Assembly: GCF_018687715.1 (NCBI RefSeq)
Contig: NC_056758.1
Coordinates: forward strand, 31,786,967-31,850,966
Source: Carya illinoinensis
Taxonomy: Eukaryota > Streptophyta > Magnoliopsida > Fagales > Juglandaceae
Length of the DNA: 64,000 nt
Direction: 5' to 3'
In this document: positions 1-11,665 of the stretch, in pieces
Numbering within the stretch: position 1 is the stretch's first letter
Layout: each line of letters begins with the position of its first letter
Notes under the pieces: generated by a model
What the model was told of the DNA's origin: nothing
Seen by the model: only the letters and a program-made list of their open reading frames with translations
The model's database searches: none
Position numbers and translations under genes: made by a program

Positions 1-1296
1 TAGAAGTTAAGACAATACCCGTCATAAAGAAATTTGTGTGCGGAGAAGTCCCTCACAGATAAGTATTTTGGTTAATAATCTAAGTCTTTTCTTATATTTA
101 TCAGTTACAGATATAATTTCGGGTTTCACAAATTAAATTAATTTTATTTCTTATCAAAAAAGAAAATGTTAAATGTATTTAAGAAAAACTTGAAAAACTT
201 ACTTTTCCGTATGTCAATCATTGATATACTGAAAATGATTAAATTCGAAATTCAAAATTTAAAATTCAAAAAAAAGCTAATAAAATGAGTTTTGTAAGTA
301 AAAATGTAAGTATATATAATACTATAAAGAATTTAAGGTAGATGCAATACGCGACAGATCTAAGATTATTATGTGCCTGGACCATGGAGTTGTGGACACC
401 CTCAGTCGCGGACCTATTAAGGCCCGCCAAAAGTTTGAAAATAAATTTAATATATATTAATATTTTATGATTTAATAAAATAATATTAATTTTATCTTAT
501 GTTAGCTCCCTCTCTAAAAAATTAATTTAGCCTCTCTTTACAAAATTATTTTGATCATATAGGTTATTTACTTATATTTGTTTGTTATTTTGATGATATA
601 TTATTCTTGACACATGATATATTTTTTTAATATATAGATTGTATTAAACATATTTTATTTTTATTTTAAATCTTATCATCTAATAGTTCTATACCGTAAA
701 AAAAAATAAAAAATTGTATAGAAATAAAATAGAAACAATATTGTAATACTTTTAAGAATAATATATCTGTGGTACCGCCCACCAGACATCTCAAAGTGAT
801 GGTAAACGAGCGAAACTGGTCAATTGTAACTGGGCCGTCCACACGACACATAAAAACTCCAGCTGCAGAGTTGGTGGTTTTTACGGCTCAGATGCTACAT
901 TAATATCCGCGTCCGCGTTTTCCGCGTTCAACAGATGCGCGGATCGGAGCAAGTAGTCTAATTGGCGAGGCATCATTTGTGGGTATTGCATGATTGGTCT
1001 TTCTTGAAGAAGCAGTACCACAACTGTTCGAACCTGCATGCACATTGCACATTATTTCCTTGGAAATTTTGTTGAGGTGAATCTAATGATCTTAGTTGCA
1101 ACCTGTATCAACTCAACTCGATCGATCCGTGCAAGATAATCTTACCTTAATTGGTTAAATAAACATTGTTTGGACCACAATAGGAACCCATTCAGTTCCA
1201 ACCAACCTGATCATGGTTGAAGAAGCTAGCATCATCATCATCATCATTTGAACCACGCTCTTTATTTTCGTTTGGGTCAATCTAAGCATAATAATA

Positions 1297-1461
1297 CTAT
1301 ACATCATAATCTCATTCTACTTTAATTTTATTATATAAGATGTGATACATTTATTATAATTGAATTATTCATAAAAAATTATTAAATAACAAATCATATA
1401 ATGATAATAAATGTGTCATATTTTATATAATAAAAAAATAAAATAATAATATGATGTATAG
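1297..1461. mobile_element. Foldback MITE with long terminal inverted repeats
   Basis: The two ends are imperfect inverted copies of each other over roughly 55-60 bases. The left arm begins CTATACATCAT and the right arm ends ATGATGTATAG; both arms contain a TTATATAA..TGTGA/TCA..CATTTATTA core. Length (about 165 bp), AT-richness and absence of coding sequence fit a miniature inverted-repeat transposable element. No clear target duplication was assigned, so the superfamily is undetermined. Confidence 0.65.
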
Positions 1462-1901
1462 AATTTTCCTTTTAAACTTAATGGATGAAGCAATCTGACC
1501 TTAGTTAATAAAGTACCGTTTGGACAATATTCAACTCGAATCAATTTGACCTTAATTAATAAATTATTAATTTCATTAAAAAAATAATAGTTTTGCAAAA
1601 ATAAATAATAAAATAGATAAGTACAAAATAATTACATGCATTATTCATTGACTAAAAGAAAATATGAAATAAACGCGGAGAAAATATATAACTCGATCCC
1701 AAGTCCCAACGTAAACAACATGCGCTCATTCAAAAAAATAAAAAAACGTAAACAACATGCGCCACGCGTAGATCAAAGCACTCCAGATTGAGGTCGTCGA
1801 GAATTTTCGTCCCTAGGAAACATTTAAAACTTGCGGATAATCCCATCTATACCCCTCCATCAACACTAACAAAAGTCAACATGCCAGCTCATTCATGAAG
1901 G

Positions 1902-1907
1902 CACGTG
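1902..1907 (+). promoter_or_regulatory. G-box (CACGTG) upstream of PP2C
   Basis: A perfect CACGTG palindrome about 210 bases upstream of the presumed TATA box. In plants this core is bound by bZIP and bHLH factors and, with an ABRE context, mediates abscisic-acid responses. Function here is inference from position only. Confidence 0.4.
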
Positions 1908-2112
1908 AAGGGTTTTTATGTTATTTTAGAAGAATACCGCGAAGGCTCACGCGTCAACGTGAGACTTTAACGTGTCCGTCCCGCGAAGCCCTCATTGCGT
2001 GTGCGCTTCACAGTTCCCACGTATCGTACGTCCTATAAGCTCACACCTGTCCATCATCTAGACATCTTCACCGGTAGCCACCGGTCAATCAGTTTCCACC
2101 ACGCGACTCTTA

Positions 2113-2119
2113 CTATAAG
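2113..2119 (+). promoter_or_regulatory. Probable TATA box of the PP2C gene
   Basis: CTATAAG lies about 170 bases upstream of the chosen ATG in an otherwise GC-richer promoter stretch. Another candidate, CCTATAAG, lies near 2032. Placement would give a 5' leader of about 140 bases. Confidence 0.4.
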
Positions 2120-2283
2120 TACCACTTCAACCGCTACTTACAGACGATTTTGATCGCTTCAACATACGAGCCAAACAGAGAGTGCGAGAAAATTCTTAAG
2201 AAAGACCGAGAAAAATATCGAAATATCCTCTTCTTGTTGTTTTTATCTTTTGGGTTTTGTTTGTTCTGGTATGATATTGGAAA

Positions 2284-5018
2284 ATGGTTGCTGAAATCGA
2301 ATCTGTGTGCCAAACGAGCGTGCCTGTGTTGGAGGTGAGCTTTCTAATCAGCTTCAATTTTTGTTTCTTTGGTGTTGTACTTGGTAATTTGCTAATGGGT
2401 TTTGCTAATTTTTAATCTGCTGTTAGGAGTTTTTTTTTTTTTTTTTCCTTTTGTTTTAGGACCTCTTTCGCATGATGCTTAGATGTTGAATTTGCATGGG
2501 TTTTTAGATTGGTGTTGTTCTTAATTCTCAGCTCGATTGGTCTTACTTTGGTGTCTTTGTTCATATACTTGGTATAAATGGGATCTGGATTGTGGGTTTG
2601 TGCTTCTTTTCAATATGAAGCTAATGTTTTGAATCTTTTGGACTTTAGGGCGTGTTTTGTGTTGGGTCTTAAAGATTGAATTAGCTGAATATTTTTAGGA
2701 TCTCGTGAAAACATGTATTGGTTTTATGATTGATATTGTGCTTTTATGTTTCCGTTGGATAGGTGAAAGGATTTTGATCTAGGGCCTTCTGAAAGTATAT
2801 CTTTTTTCAAGGATTAAAGGAAGTTCTATAAAGTTGTAAAAGTATGGTTGTGTCATATACTTGGGATTCTAAATCTAGGGGTTTGCGTGATATCTTAATT
2901 TTGTTTAATTATAAGCCAGCTTTTCTTTATAATTATGAATAACAAGGCCTAATCAATGTAAATATGCATAATAATTTGGAAAGCGAACCTCTATGTACAC
3001 TAGCAAACCATATAACACAGACGTACAGAACACAATATAGAGATGTGTGCCGAAAGTTGACATATTTATCAACCTAATAGTTCATAATTGTCAATAACCG
3101 CCTCTCAAATCACTCAGTTTACTTTCAGTTCATTGACGAGAGTCTTCAAAATATAGTAATCTATACTTGCCCATACGTATATAACAACAGGGCATATGAG
3201 GTATATGGTTTTGTCTTTGTTATCTGTTATGTTTTGATGGTTTTTCAACATTTAAGGTTAGCAATGCTAGGGAATCCTCTCGTTTTTCCAGTAAATTGAA
3301 GCTATAAAATTGATGCTCCGACATTGAAGATTATGTGTGTTCTATTCGTGCACAAAAGCTATCAGCATTAGTGTTAATACTTAGTATTAGTAATATGATT
3401 AATTGTTGGTTTCAATGTTTAGCCTTCAAGGGGGAAAATTGATGATCAAGTTCTCTGTATTTATAGGATATCAAGCCTGTGGACAAAATCCCAGATGCAG
3501 TCCTTGAATCTTCCATCCTACAATTTATGCCCAGTGTCCGCTCTGGTAGCTTCGCTGACATTGGTCCTCGAAGATACATGGAAGATGAGCATATACATAT
3601 AGATGATTTATCCTCACTCTTGGGATCAGTTTTTGAGTTTCCTAAACCAAGTGCTTTTTATGGGGTAATGAGCTCTTGAGTCTATCACTGCTATGACATT
3701 AGTACTGATAATTGTATTGCTTCATAACTGGCTGATCGTGTATATATTACACAGGTATTTGATGGTCATGGAGGACCTGAAGCAGCAGCTTATATAAGAA
3801 AAAATGTTCTTAGACTCTTTTTTGAAGATGCCGACTTCCCCCAAACATCAGAAGTGGATGATGCCTTCTTAGAGGAGGTTGAGAACTCACTTCGGAAAGC
3901 ATATCTTCTGGCTGACCTAGCCTTAGCAGATGAATTTGGTGTGAGCAGTTCCTCTGGGACAACAGCTCTTACTGCTTTGATATTTGGAAGGTATATATAC
4001 ATGCTTTAGAATTTCGTTTCTCCATGGAAAACCATTGTTTCAATTGCATGATATTGGCTCTACGCAATCATTTTATTCCATTTTAGCGTTTAGTGCAGTT
4101 GCTTTTATCAAGTCCAGTTTCTATGTATGATTAGTGGAATAATCACCGTCGATTTAAAATACGCCTAGTGAGGAATATTAGTGTTGGTTTGTTCGCCTGT
4201 CTTGTTTTATGTTTACTTGAAACAGTTAACATTTGCCCATTCCTGATTTCCTTGGCATACCTTTTTGCTATATTGGCTAGACGGGCTGATGTTGGCTATA
4301 TACTTGTCTTGTTTTCCCTTTTTTTTAAGTAAAAAAATGTGTATTAGCTCAAGAAGAATGCCAATTGCTCTGTATGTGCTTTGGTTTAATTGTTCTGCTT
4401 AGTTATTTTCAGTATAACTTCCTGCTGACAGAACTCTTCTTTTTCAGGCTTCTCTTGGTTGCCAATACTGGTGATTGCAGAGCAGTTCTTTCTCGGAAAG
4501 GAAAGGCAATCGACATGTCTCAAGACCACAAACCCATTTATCCATCAGAGAGGAGGCGAGTTGAAGAGTTAGGTGGGTTCATCGATGACGGGTATCTCAA
4601 TGGTGTTTTATCAGTTAGTCGAGCCTTGGGGGACTGGGATCTGAAGTTCCCTCGTGGTTCTTCTTCACCACTTATTGCAGATCCAGAATTTCAGCAGGTG
4701 GTTCTAACTGAGGATGATGAGTTCCTCGTCATGGGGTGTGATGGAATTTGGGATGTGATGTCTAGTCAGCAAGCAGTTAGCCTTGTTCGTCGTGGGCTGC
4801 GGCGGCATGGTGACCCAGAACAGTGTGCTAGGGACCTTGTCATGGAAGCCTTGCGTCTCAACACATTTGACAATCTCACTGTGATTGTTGTCTGCTTCTC
4901 TTCTCTGGATAACTGGGAGCCATCACCACCACGGCAACCGAAGATGAGGTGCTGTAGCCTCTCTGCAGAAGCCCTTTGTAGCCTGAGGAGCTTGTTGGAT
5001 GGCAGTGCCAGCAGTTGA
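2284..5018 (+). CDS. Protein phosphatase 2C (PP2C/PPM family), 4 exons
   Basis: Exons 2284-2334, 3467-3664, 3755-3990 and 4448-5018 join in frame (phases 0, 0, 2) to give 351 residues. The product should be a Mg/Mn-dependent serine/threonine phosphatase. Signature motifs are intact: RRYMEDEH (52-59), FDGHGG (85-90), ANTGDCRAV (167-175), [10 protein letters not shown] (219-228), CDGIWD (259-264) and FDNLT (302-306). Metal-binding aspartates D57, D86, D260 and D303 are present. The N-terminus and the RSGSFADIG segment resemble the Arabidopsis PP2C-49/PP2C-13 group, which is a single catalytic domain without a receptor or kinase part. The ATG starts MVAEIESVC and ends its exon at a clean GTGAGC donor. 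The substrate cannot be inferred. The gene is convergent with the START-domain gene downstream. Confidence 0.93.
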
Positions 5019-5300
5019 ATGTAAATACATTTTTTAATAAACTAAACTGTTTTTGGCTGCTTCAGTGAGATGGGAGAAAAAGTAGCTAGCAGTTTTGTTG
5101 GTGCTGATTATTCAGCTATTCGTGGTGAGCTCTGGGCTGATGTACATAACCAGCTTAGGTGGATGATGGGGTAGAGATGTTCCATATGGATGCATCCTGT
5201 TAACAGAGTCATTATGATTATTTTGTTGACAGTCCAGAGTGACCTGCCCTTCTGATGATCCATTTTTGATTCATCGTGTGTACCTAATGTAAATTTTCTT

Positions 5301-5306
5301 AATAAA
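5301..5306 (+). terminator. Polyadenylation signal AATAAA of the PP2C gene
   Basis: AATAAA lies 283 bases after the stop codon in a T-rich 3' region. An earlier AATAAA at 5036-5041, 18 bases after the stop, could be an alternative. Both are consensus near-upstream elements; which one is used cannot be seen. Confidence 0.45.
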
Positions 5307-5490
5307 AGGTCTCTGTTTCTTCTTTATTTGATTATGGCAAGTGGGAACTACACTTTTTAAGATAGCATCCATGATGATTCGCCATGCCTATACCGCCAGG
5401 GACACTCGCAAGTGTCACATGGTAACTCGCCCTCAGACTTCAAAACAAAAAGCGGATTATTTGACCATGAGATGAACAGTTAAGAGAAAT

Positions 5491-5494
<4 letters not shown>

Positions 5495-5533
<39 letters not shown>
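5495..5533. repeat. (CT)n microsatellite
   Basis: An uninterrupted run of about 19 CT dinucleotides between the two convergent genes. It is likely to be length-polymorphic. Confidence 0.95.
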
Positions 5534-5535
<2 letters not shown>

Positions 5536-6651
5536 ATGATCTTGCAACCTATCCCAGATCCGATAAACCATATTCATAATCAAATCAAGCAAATCAACAG
5601 GTGTCTTGGCGTAGTAGTAGTAGCTTAAGAATATTTTATAAAGAGGGTTGCCATATATAATTTTACAGATCCATTATCGTTACAGACCTAAAGACTGACA
5701 TCCCGACAGGGAGGTATGACCGTGACAATTGTCATCCACCTGCCTCATACAGCCTTTCCCGAATACGAAGCTCTGAACAGCTCATGAACTGCGAAGTTTC
5801 TTCTACTCACGACACGATCCAGCACGTTGGACTGTTCCAACCGTTACATGAGTGTGTTTGTTGGGTCCTGTTCCCTGTTTTCAGATCTTTAACCTTATTA
5901 ATACTTGATTTGTTTCTATATAAAATAAAATCCAGCACACTGGTCTGTTTCAAACATTAGAAAGGGAGGCATATCTGTATTGCACATTTCCAGTTGGGAA
6001 GATCGATCTTCTCTGACTTGCTTATAACTGTTCTCTCTCCACAAAGAGGGAGCAAAATATGCTAGTATATGGGTGAATGCAAGTGCTCAAAGAGTTTGCT
6101 TGGAAAACTTTAATTTGAGTTATACGAGCTTGTTTGTTATTTCAGTTTGCGTTTGCTTCGGGGTTGTGATTGTATTTATAAACCAGATGGGGTTGAATAA
6201 GTTTCAGAAAATAATTGTTCAACAACATGGCTTGTTGGAGGCTAAGGTACCTCTGATATATCAATATTTTCTTTTCCATCAACTCCAAAAATACTCCAAA
6301 AATAGGAAACTCACGTCAAACCGATCCTGCAAGTTTTCCAGTCCATAGACCTGTTGATTACAAGGAAAAAAAAAAAAAAGTCCTCAGACCTGTTTCTCGA
6401 TCAATCTCAAAGGCTCATAACAGGGTCCAGGCTGGTTTGGATCAGTCACCTAAACTTCACCCCTGGGAGCTTATTCTAGGAGCTATCATCAATAATGGAG
6501 AGCTGACTCCGATGATGAGCATATTGCATGATACATGTAATATTATTTCTTTACAAAGAAAGCATTACAATTGGATGTGGCCAACACGCATTCCACATCG
6601 AAAGAATCAGTGAAATCTACTGAACATGACGTTTAGTTGTCATTTGTACCG
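5534..6651. other. Convergent intergenic DNA / 3' UTR of the START-domain gene
   Basis: No conserved coding sequence is recognised. A + strand ORF at 6073-6348 (91 codons) has a hydrophobic start but no recognisable domain, splice context or promoter, and I treat it as chance. Part of this stretch must be the 3' UTR of the minus-strand gene that ends at 6652. Confidence 0.5.
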
Positions 6652-9600
6652 TCATCTAGTTGGGTCTGCTTGGTAGGATTTTACAAATGATGCAAATCGT
6701 TCCATATCACTTCGTAGTAAGCCTTCAAGAAATGGTTGCAGTGCCTGGATAAGTTTAACATCAGAAAAAGAAAATCGATGGATGACATCATCCATGATAC
6801 ATCTTTAAAGCAAAGAAACATCTAGCACGGATTGAAAGATGGAGAATAGAGGAAGGGAAGTTTGAGGCATATGCCTCCGTTTTATTTCTTAAATCCCTTT
6901 CCTTTACCAATCAAAACAACAGATACGTTTGCTCCAGCATGAAGCAATGCATAACATGCCAAAAACAAAAAAGAGTTAGAAGATTACCGATGCCACTGGA
7001 ACGAAGATCTGAGGAACTTCATATGACACTGTCAGCTGGAAAGAACAAATGCAAATAATTGTAAGGGCATATGAGGAACCTAAGCCATAAAAAGTGGAAA
7101 ACAATAGGAGAGACATTGTATCAAATTGATGGCATGTATATCCCCACAAGTTCATCAAACTGTGCCCTGCTAGGAAGAGAGCACGAGGCCCTTATGTTAT
7201 TTTTTTTTTTCCTCACAAATAAACCATTTGCTATGCGTTACTAAGAAATGGGTCACTCTGTTAGAATTTTTGTCTTATCAACGTTACAAAAAGCAAGTGA
7301 TAGTTCACGAGACTGCCACATGGAAAATTTGAGTTTTTTTTTAATATTATTAAAATTAAAAAAGCTAGCAAATAGACCTTTTTATGATTTGAAAAAGCTA
7401 TTAACTGTTACAGCAAATAGCTCTAGCCATCCCCATGGTGGCAGAACTCAGCTACCAAGGGGTAGCTGATGGTCACCCCATCAAGCTACCAAGGGGTAGC
7501 CTCTACTTTTTCTAATGATGAAAATTTGAACTTTATAATTTCAATATTTTTTTATATTTTTCTGAGTTTTTATTTTAAAAAGTACTAAAGTTTTCATGCG
7601 GACTGCCACATGTTTTCAGTTGACATTGATGGATGAAAAGGGTAATGGAAGGACCCATTTCTCAGTAACTCATGGGACAAAGGGTTATTTCTAAAAAAAA
7701 CACAGGAGTCAAATTTTAATTACACCAAATCACAGAAGGTGTTTGACCAAGATTTTCTAAAAAGTAAAATGGAAAAAACTAAATTAAATGTCGTAGGAAA
7801 AGCACCCTTACTTCAACTATGCATGATGAAGGACCTTTCGGATAAAATCGAACAGCACCTCTGCCATTTGAAAAATCAGTCTATCAGGATTATACTAATA
7901 ACTTAAATGAAAACAAAACATATAGATAAGGTTTATGAACTAAAAGTATAGCAAATAACTACAGCATTTAACGTTTAGTTCTATAAATGAAAGGGGACTT
8001 AAAGATGAGCAAGTACAGCAGTTGAGAAGATAGTTTGCCAGATCATGTCCACAAGAACTGTCAAAATTGAAGATAGTTTGCCAGTTCATGTTCACAAGAA
8101 CTGTCAAAATTGAATAGCTTAAATTGCTGAGAGTGCCTTCGTGATGAATCTAAGAAGTTGAGGCTTTTTAACTTTGTTGTTTTAATGTTCTTCAAAATAT
8201 AAGCAACACCCAAAAAATTTGAAGCAGTTTGGACTTTGGCATATGATGCAGGAAAGCCAACTTGTTAAATTATCCATCATTTTCAGATAATTGATTTCAT
8301 TGAGATATCAAACTGAACATTGTCATCTAAGAAACACTAAACACTACAAGGCAACTAGGGAAATGTCAATGTGCTAAGACATCACCCAGAAGATGACTGA
8401 CTACCTTCAAAACTCCATTTATACTCTTTTTCTTTGTTTACTTTTCAGATTCTGTATTAAGTGTGAGAGTTTAATCTTCCTTTTTCTTCCTTTGCCATCA
8501 TATGCTTCGCCTAATAAAGCCTCGGAAGACATTCACCACTGACATTGAACTGAAAAGGTAAATAACAGATAAAATACACTATACTGTATCACTGTTTCTA
8601 TAGTTACCTGTTAGGAACACCTTCCAGGGATCTCCAGTGGATCTTTTGATTTGGGATAGGCTGCAAAAAGTGTATCATATTATGATTCAAATTACAGGAA
8701 AAGGGGAGACAAAAACATCCTTACCTGAAAATTTCGTGTAAGCCAAGAGAAATCAACATCGCGGCCAAATGCTTTATACTTCATCGACCATCGAGATAGC
8801 TCGGGCTTGTCTTCCAATATCTGGTAGGAGAAACGAAGCATCAAGTTCTCAAAGAATCACAACTCTGAAACTGATCAACTACATGGGACTCAATACTCAA
8901 TAATATCATTACAGTGATGCACTCTTTAGGCATTAAATTGGCAGGGTTGAAAACTCAAAACTAACGCAAGTCTGCAATAACATGCTCGACAGTTATAACT
9001 GCTATGAAAAGCAGAACCATTTCCACCTTCTCAAGTTTGGCACAATAATATATGGACTGTTAGCCTGATTAAGCTGAGCATTAAAACTGAGTCAAGTGTC
9101 CAGTAGTATTAGATTAGCTATACAAGAAACTAAGCACCCCCTATGACCTTTACAAAGGAAAGGATACTTTGCTTTTGTTCACACAAGTAAAATAATTGGA
9201 ATTGGCAGTACTTTGGAAATTCAATCTTGCGGCACCTTTACTGAGGAAATAGAGGGCATCCAACGGGGAACGGCTTCACGATCAGAGTAACAGTTATAGG
9301 CAACTGAAACAGGCACGTCAGTTTCCACCTTGACCCTGCATATTGTCACATTTTGTAGTTAATGGTAGTAACCAGTAAGCAGATATCTTAGCTCAAATTG
9401 CCAGCCTTGGCACGCCAAGAACTGACTATATATATGTAAGGACTTGCATTATATTTAATCAAAAGGATCAACATGGGGGAGCATCTTGGCATCAAACTAT
9501 CAGATTCTGATATTAATATTAAGAACGAAGCTACAAAAGACTTACAAAATCAATCATTGTTCTACAAAAATGATATCACTGGAGTAGCATCAATTAATAG

Positions 9601-10175
9601 ATTCCACATGCCTACTTCAACTCTTATAAATCTAGGTAAATTATGCAGATCTTCAACGAAATGGAAATGATGCGCAACAGCGTTAAAGAAAATTATGCAC
9701 TATACCTGCCGGGTAAGAATCCAATCAATACACCAAATCATTCATGACCAAAATTACAGGAAGCCCATAAAAAGCCTAAAATTTTATGCATCAGGGCAAT
9801 AACATTCCAAGTTCCGTTATGGAACAAACAATATGGAGATAAAAAATAAAAAATAAAAAAAAATAAAAATAAAAATAAAAATAAAAAAAATAAAAAATAA
9901 AAAATTTCTTCAGAAAGATCGAGTTTTTACGTGCAATTCTGCCATTCCATGACAGGAGCAAAGGGCTTGGAGGCGGTGAAGACCGAGCTTCCCTTGGAGG
10001 ACCCATATGGGATTCTGAAGAACATAGACGGTGGTCCCAAAGAATGGTAGCTTCTCCAAGGGGGTACGATGGCTATGGAGCAGAAGAGGATACTACCATT
10101 TCTGGGTATTGTTTTTGTCATCAAACCCAAAAGGTTTGGGCTCGAAATCACAAGGGATGTTGCTGTTGCAGACAT
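6652..10175 (-). CDS. START/polyketide cyclase-like lipid-transport protein, plastid-targeted, 7 exons
   Basis: On the minus strand, exons 10175-9931, 9335-9236, 8820-8725, 8660-8608, 7860-7812, 7035-6988 and 6744-6652 join in frame to 227 residues and a TGA stop. The first ~75 residues are rich in Ser/Thr/Pro and basic residues with few acids, as expected of a chloroplast transit peptide. The rest is a coenzyme Q-binding/polyketide cyclase (SRPBCC fold) domain, recognisable from VPVSVAYNCYSD, SRWSMKYKAFGRD, IPNQKIHWRSLEG, AVRFYPKGPS, LTVSYEVPQ and a final ALQPFLEGLL helix. The closest relatives I recall are the plant polyketide cyclase/dehydrase and lipid transport family (Arabidopsis At4g01650 type). 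The ligand is unknown. Its 776-bp sixth intron holds a MITE, and the seventh exon ends close to the convergent PP2C gene. Confidence 0.88.
7214..7692. mobile_element. MITE-like insertion in an intron of the START-domain gene
   Basis: The ends of this ~480-bp intronic stretch are imperfect inverted repeats over about 40 bases. The left end reads CAAATAAACC..GTTACTAAGAAATGGGTC; the right end, reverse-complemented, reads GAAATAACCC..GTTACTGAGAAATGGGTC. Further inward both arms carry a GACTGCCACATG/CATGTGGCAGTC pair. It has no coding capacity. Splice sites on both sides (7811 and 7036) are unaffected. The class is not assigned. Confidence 0.6.
7445..7503. repeat. Short duplicated hairpin inside the intronic MITE
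   Basis: The block AGCTACCAAGGGGTAGC occurs twice about 33 bases apart. Each copy is itself a near-perfect hairpin, GCTACC..GGTAGC. It may be a small internal tandem duplication in the transposable element. Confidence 0.6.
8026..8112. repeat. 43-bp tandem duplication in an intron
   Basis: Two adjacent copies with period 43, starting AGATAGTTTGCCAG and ending ACTGTCAAAATTGA, differ at only two or three positions. This is a recent local duplication within the START-domain gene's intron between exons 4 and 5. Confidence 0.85.
9840..9903. repeat. A-rich (AAAAT)n-like tract
   Basis: A low-complexity run of A with regularly spaced T inside the first intron of the minus-strand START-domain gene, just 3' of its first exon. 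It is T-rich in the sense of transcription. Confidence 0.8.
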
Positions 10176-10912
10176 GACACACTGTTTTTAGCAGAAAACC
10201 AGGAAAGAGGGATACTGATTGACCTCCGAAGGCAACAAATCCACGACACAAGCCAGCTTTATCAGAGATTTCTCAGCTGTGGAGTATGAAGCTTTTCTAG
10301 CTGTTGCATTATAGATGCGAGAGACCCAACTGCGAATATTTTGAATATTTTGGTCAACGACTCAACCGCCCGTGTTATCTTTATAATATTTTTTAACTAA
10401 TTATTATCTAATCATTCCCTAAATGTAAGAATTAATATAATTATTATAAATTTTAAAAAAAAATTATATTTAAAAATTTTTATTTTTAAAATATTTATAT
10501 TTAATATTTTCTCTTTCCTTTATCAAATTCTAATAAAATATTTTCAACTATTTTACAAATATTCATTAAATTTTTAAAAAATTATATTTACAATCATAGA
10601 ATTTACAAAATTCAAATAAACCTCATTTATCCTTTTTGAAAAAAAGTAAATAAATCTAAAATTCCAATAAAAAATTCTTTTTTAATAATAAACTCTACTT
10701 TCCTTCCAAATAAATACTTAAAATTTACACACTCCAAAATTATATTTAAGATTAATCAATTATAAAAAAAATATATCCAACATTTAGCCGAGTAGAAATA
10801 TGTCTTTGTTAACTTTTTGTTGTCCATCATATCAATTGAATGCATATAGAATTCCAAGTTGTCATGTGTAAATTTTATTTTCTTTTAAAAATTAATAAAT
10901 AATGATACATAT

Positions 10913-11027
10913 AGTCATTTTTGTATACTCATATGAATTTTATTGATATGATTGACTGTATTAATTTTTTTTTAATATATAACCAATTATATCAATAAAC
11001 TATATAAAAAAATACATAAAAGTGATT
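10913..11027. mobile_element. Foldback MITE, same family as 48996-49130
   Basis: The imperfect inverted repeat has ends AGTCATTTTTGTAT / ATACATAAAAGTGATT and inner arms TTTATTGATATGATTG / AATTATATCAATAAA around a T-rich loop. The layout (GTCACTTTT outer end, ATATGATTGG inner arm, poly-T/A loop) matches the element near 49 kb, so I place both in one degenerate family. Confidence 0.55.
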
Positions 11028-11527
11028 GAACATAAATTTTTTAAAAAATAATATAAATAAAGGTTTTGGCCACCATGTGGGTGCCTAGGTCTAGCCACGG
11101 ATGGTTGGGTAGTCACCAATCACCACCACGGTGGTGACCTCCACTTATATATATATATAAATATATATATATTTATATTTATAGTTTTTTTAAAAGGTAA
11201 AATCAACTTTTAAAAAAATAAAATTAAACATGACAATATGTGATTTGGCCATACGATTCGATTAATATATTGATGGAGTTAAAAATTATTAAAGGGTCTT
11301 ATTTCTATCTTACATCCAAGGAGATTATTTCTATATTAAAAAAAAAAAAGTGCATAAGATGATCTTAAAACTAAGTAATCACCAAAATTAATATTAAATT
11401 AAATAAATGTAATCGCCAAAATTTACTAATATTCTCCGCCTACGAACAATCACTTAATTAATTAGGTCTGAACCGTCAAAATCAATAACATGAAACAAAA
11501 AAAAATATTTATTATTTTCAATTTAAA

Positions 11528-11665
11528 CTAATTGGAGCCTGTTTAGATATTAAAAATATTTCAAAATATCTATAAATAATAATAAAATAGTAATAATTAG
11601 TTGATAAATAATAGTAAAATAATTTTAAAATATTTTAAAACAGTTGTGTTTCCAAACAAACCATA
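11528..11665. mobile_element. MITE-like element with GTTTAGATATT / TTTCCAAAC ends
   Basis: The left end reads CCTGTTTAGATATTAAAAATATTTC. The right end, reverse-complemented, starts GGTTTGTTTGGAAACAC and continues into TTTTAAAATATTTTAAAAT. Such GTTTGG-type ends are common in plant hAT-like MITEs. Copies are diverged and the target duplication is not clear. Confidence 0.45.

Larger units (their letters stand above)
1..2100. other. Intergenic DNA upstream of the PP2C gene
   Basis: I find no coding exon here. Short ORFs near 700-850 and 1416-1598 are AT-rich and match no protein I recognise. The stretch is mostly AT-rich sequence with one foldback MITE (separate entry), a short ATC repeat near 1231-1247, and, in the last few hundred bases, more GC-rich sequence that is probably the PP2C promoter. 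Confidence 0.6.

Noticed and set aside
2150..2338. 62-codon ORF at the start of the PP2C gene
   Set aside because: Starts without ATG and is out of frame with the PP2C first exon.
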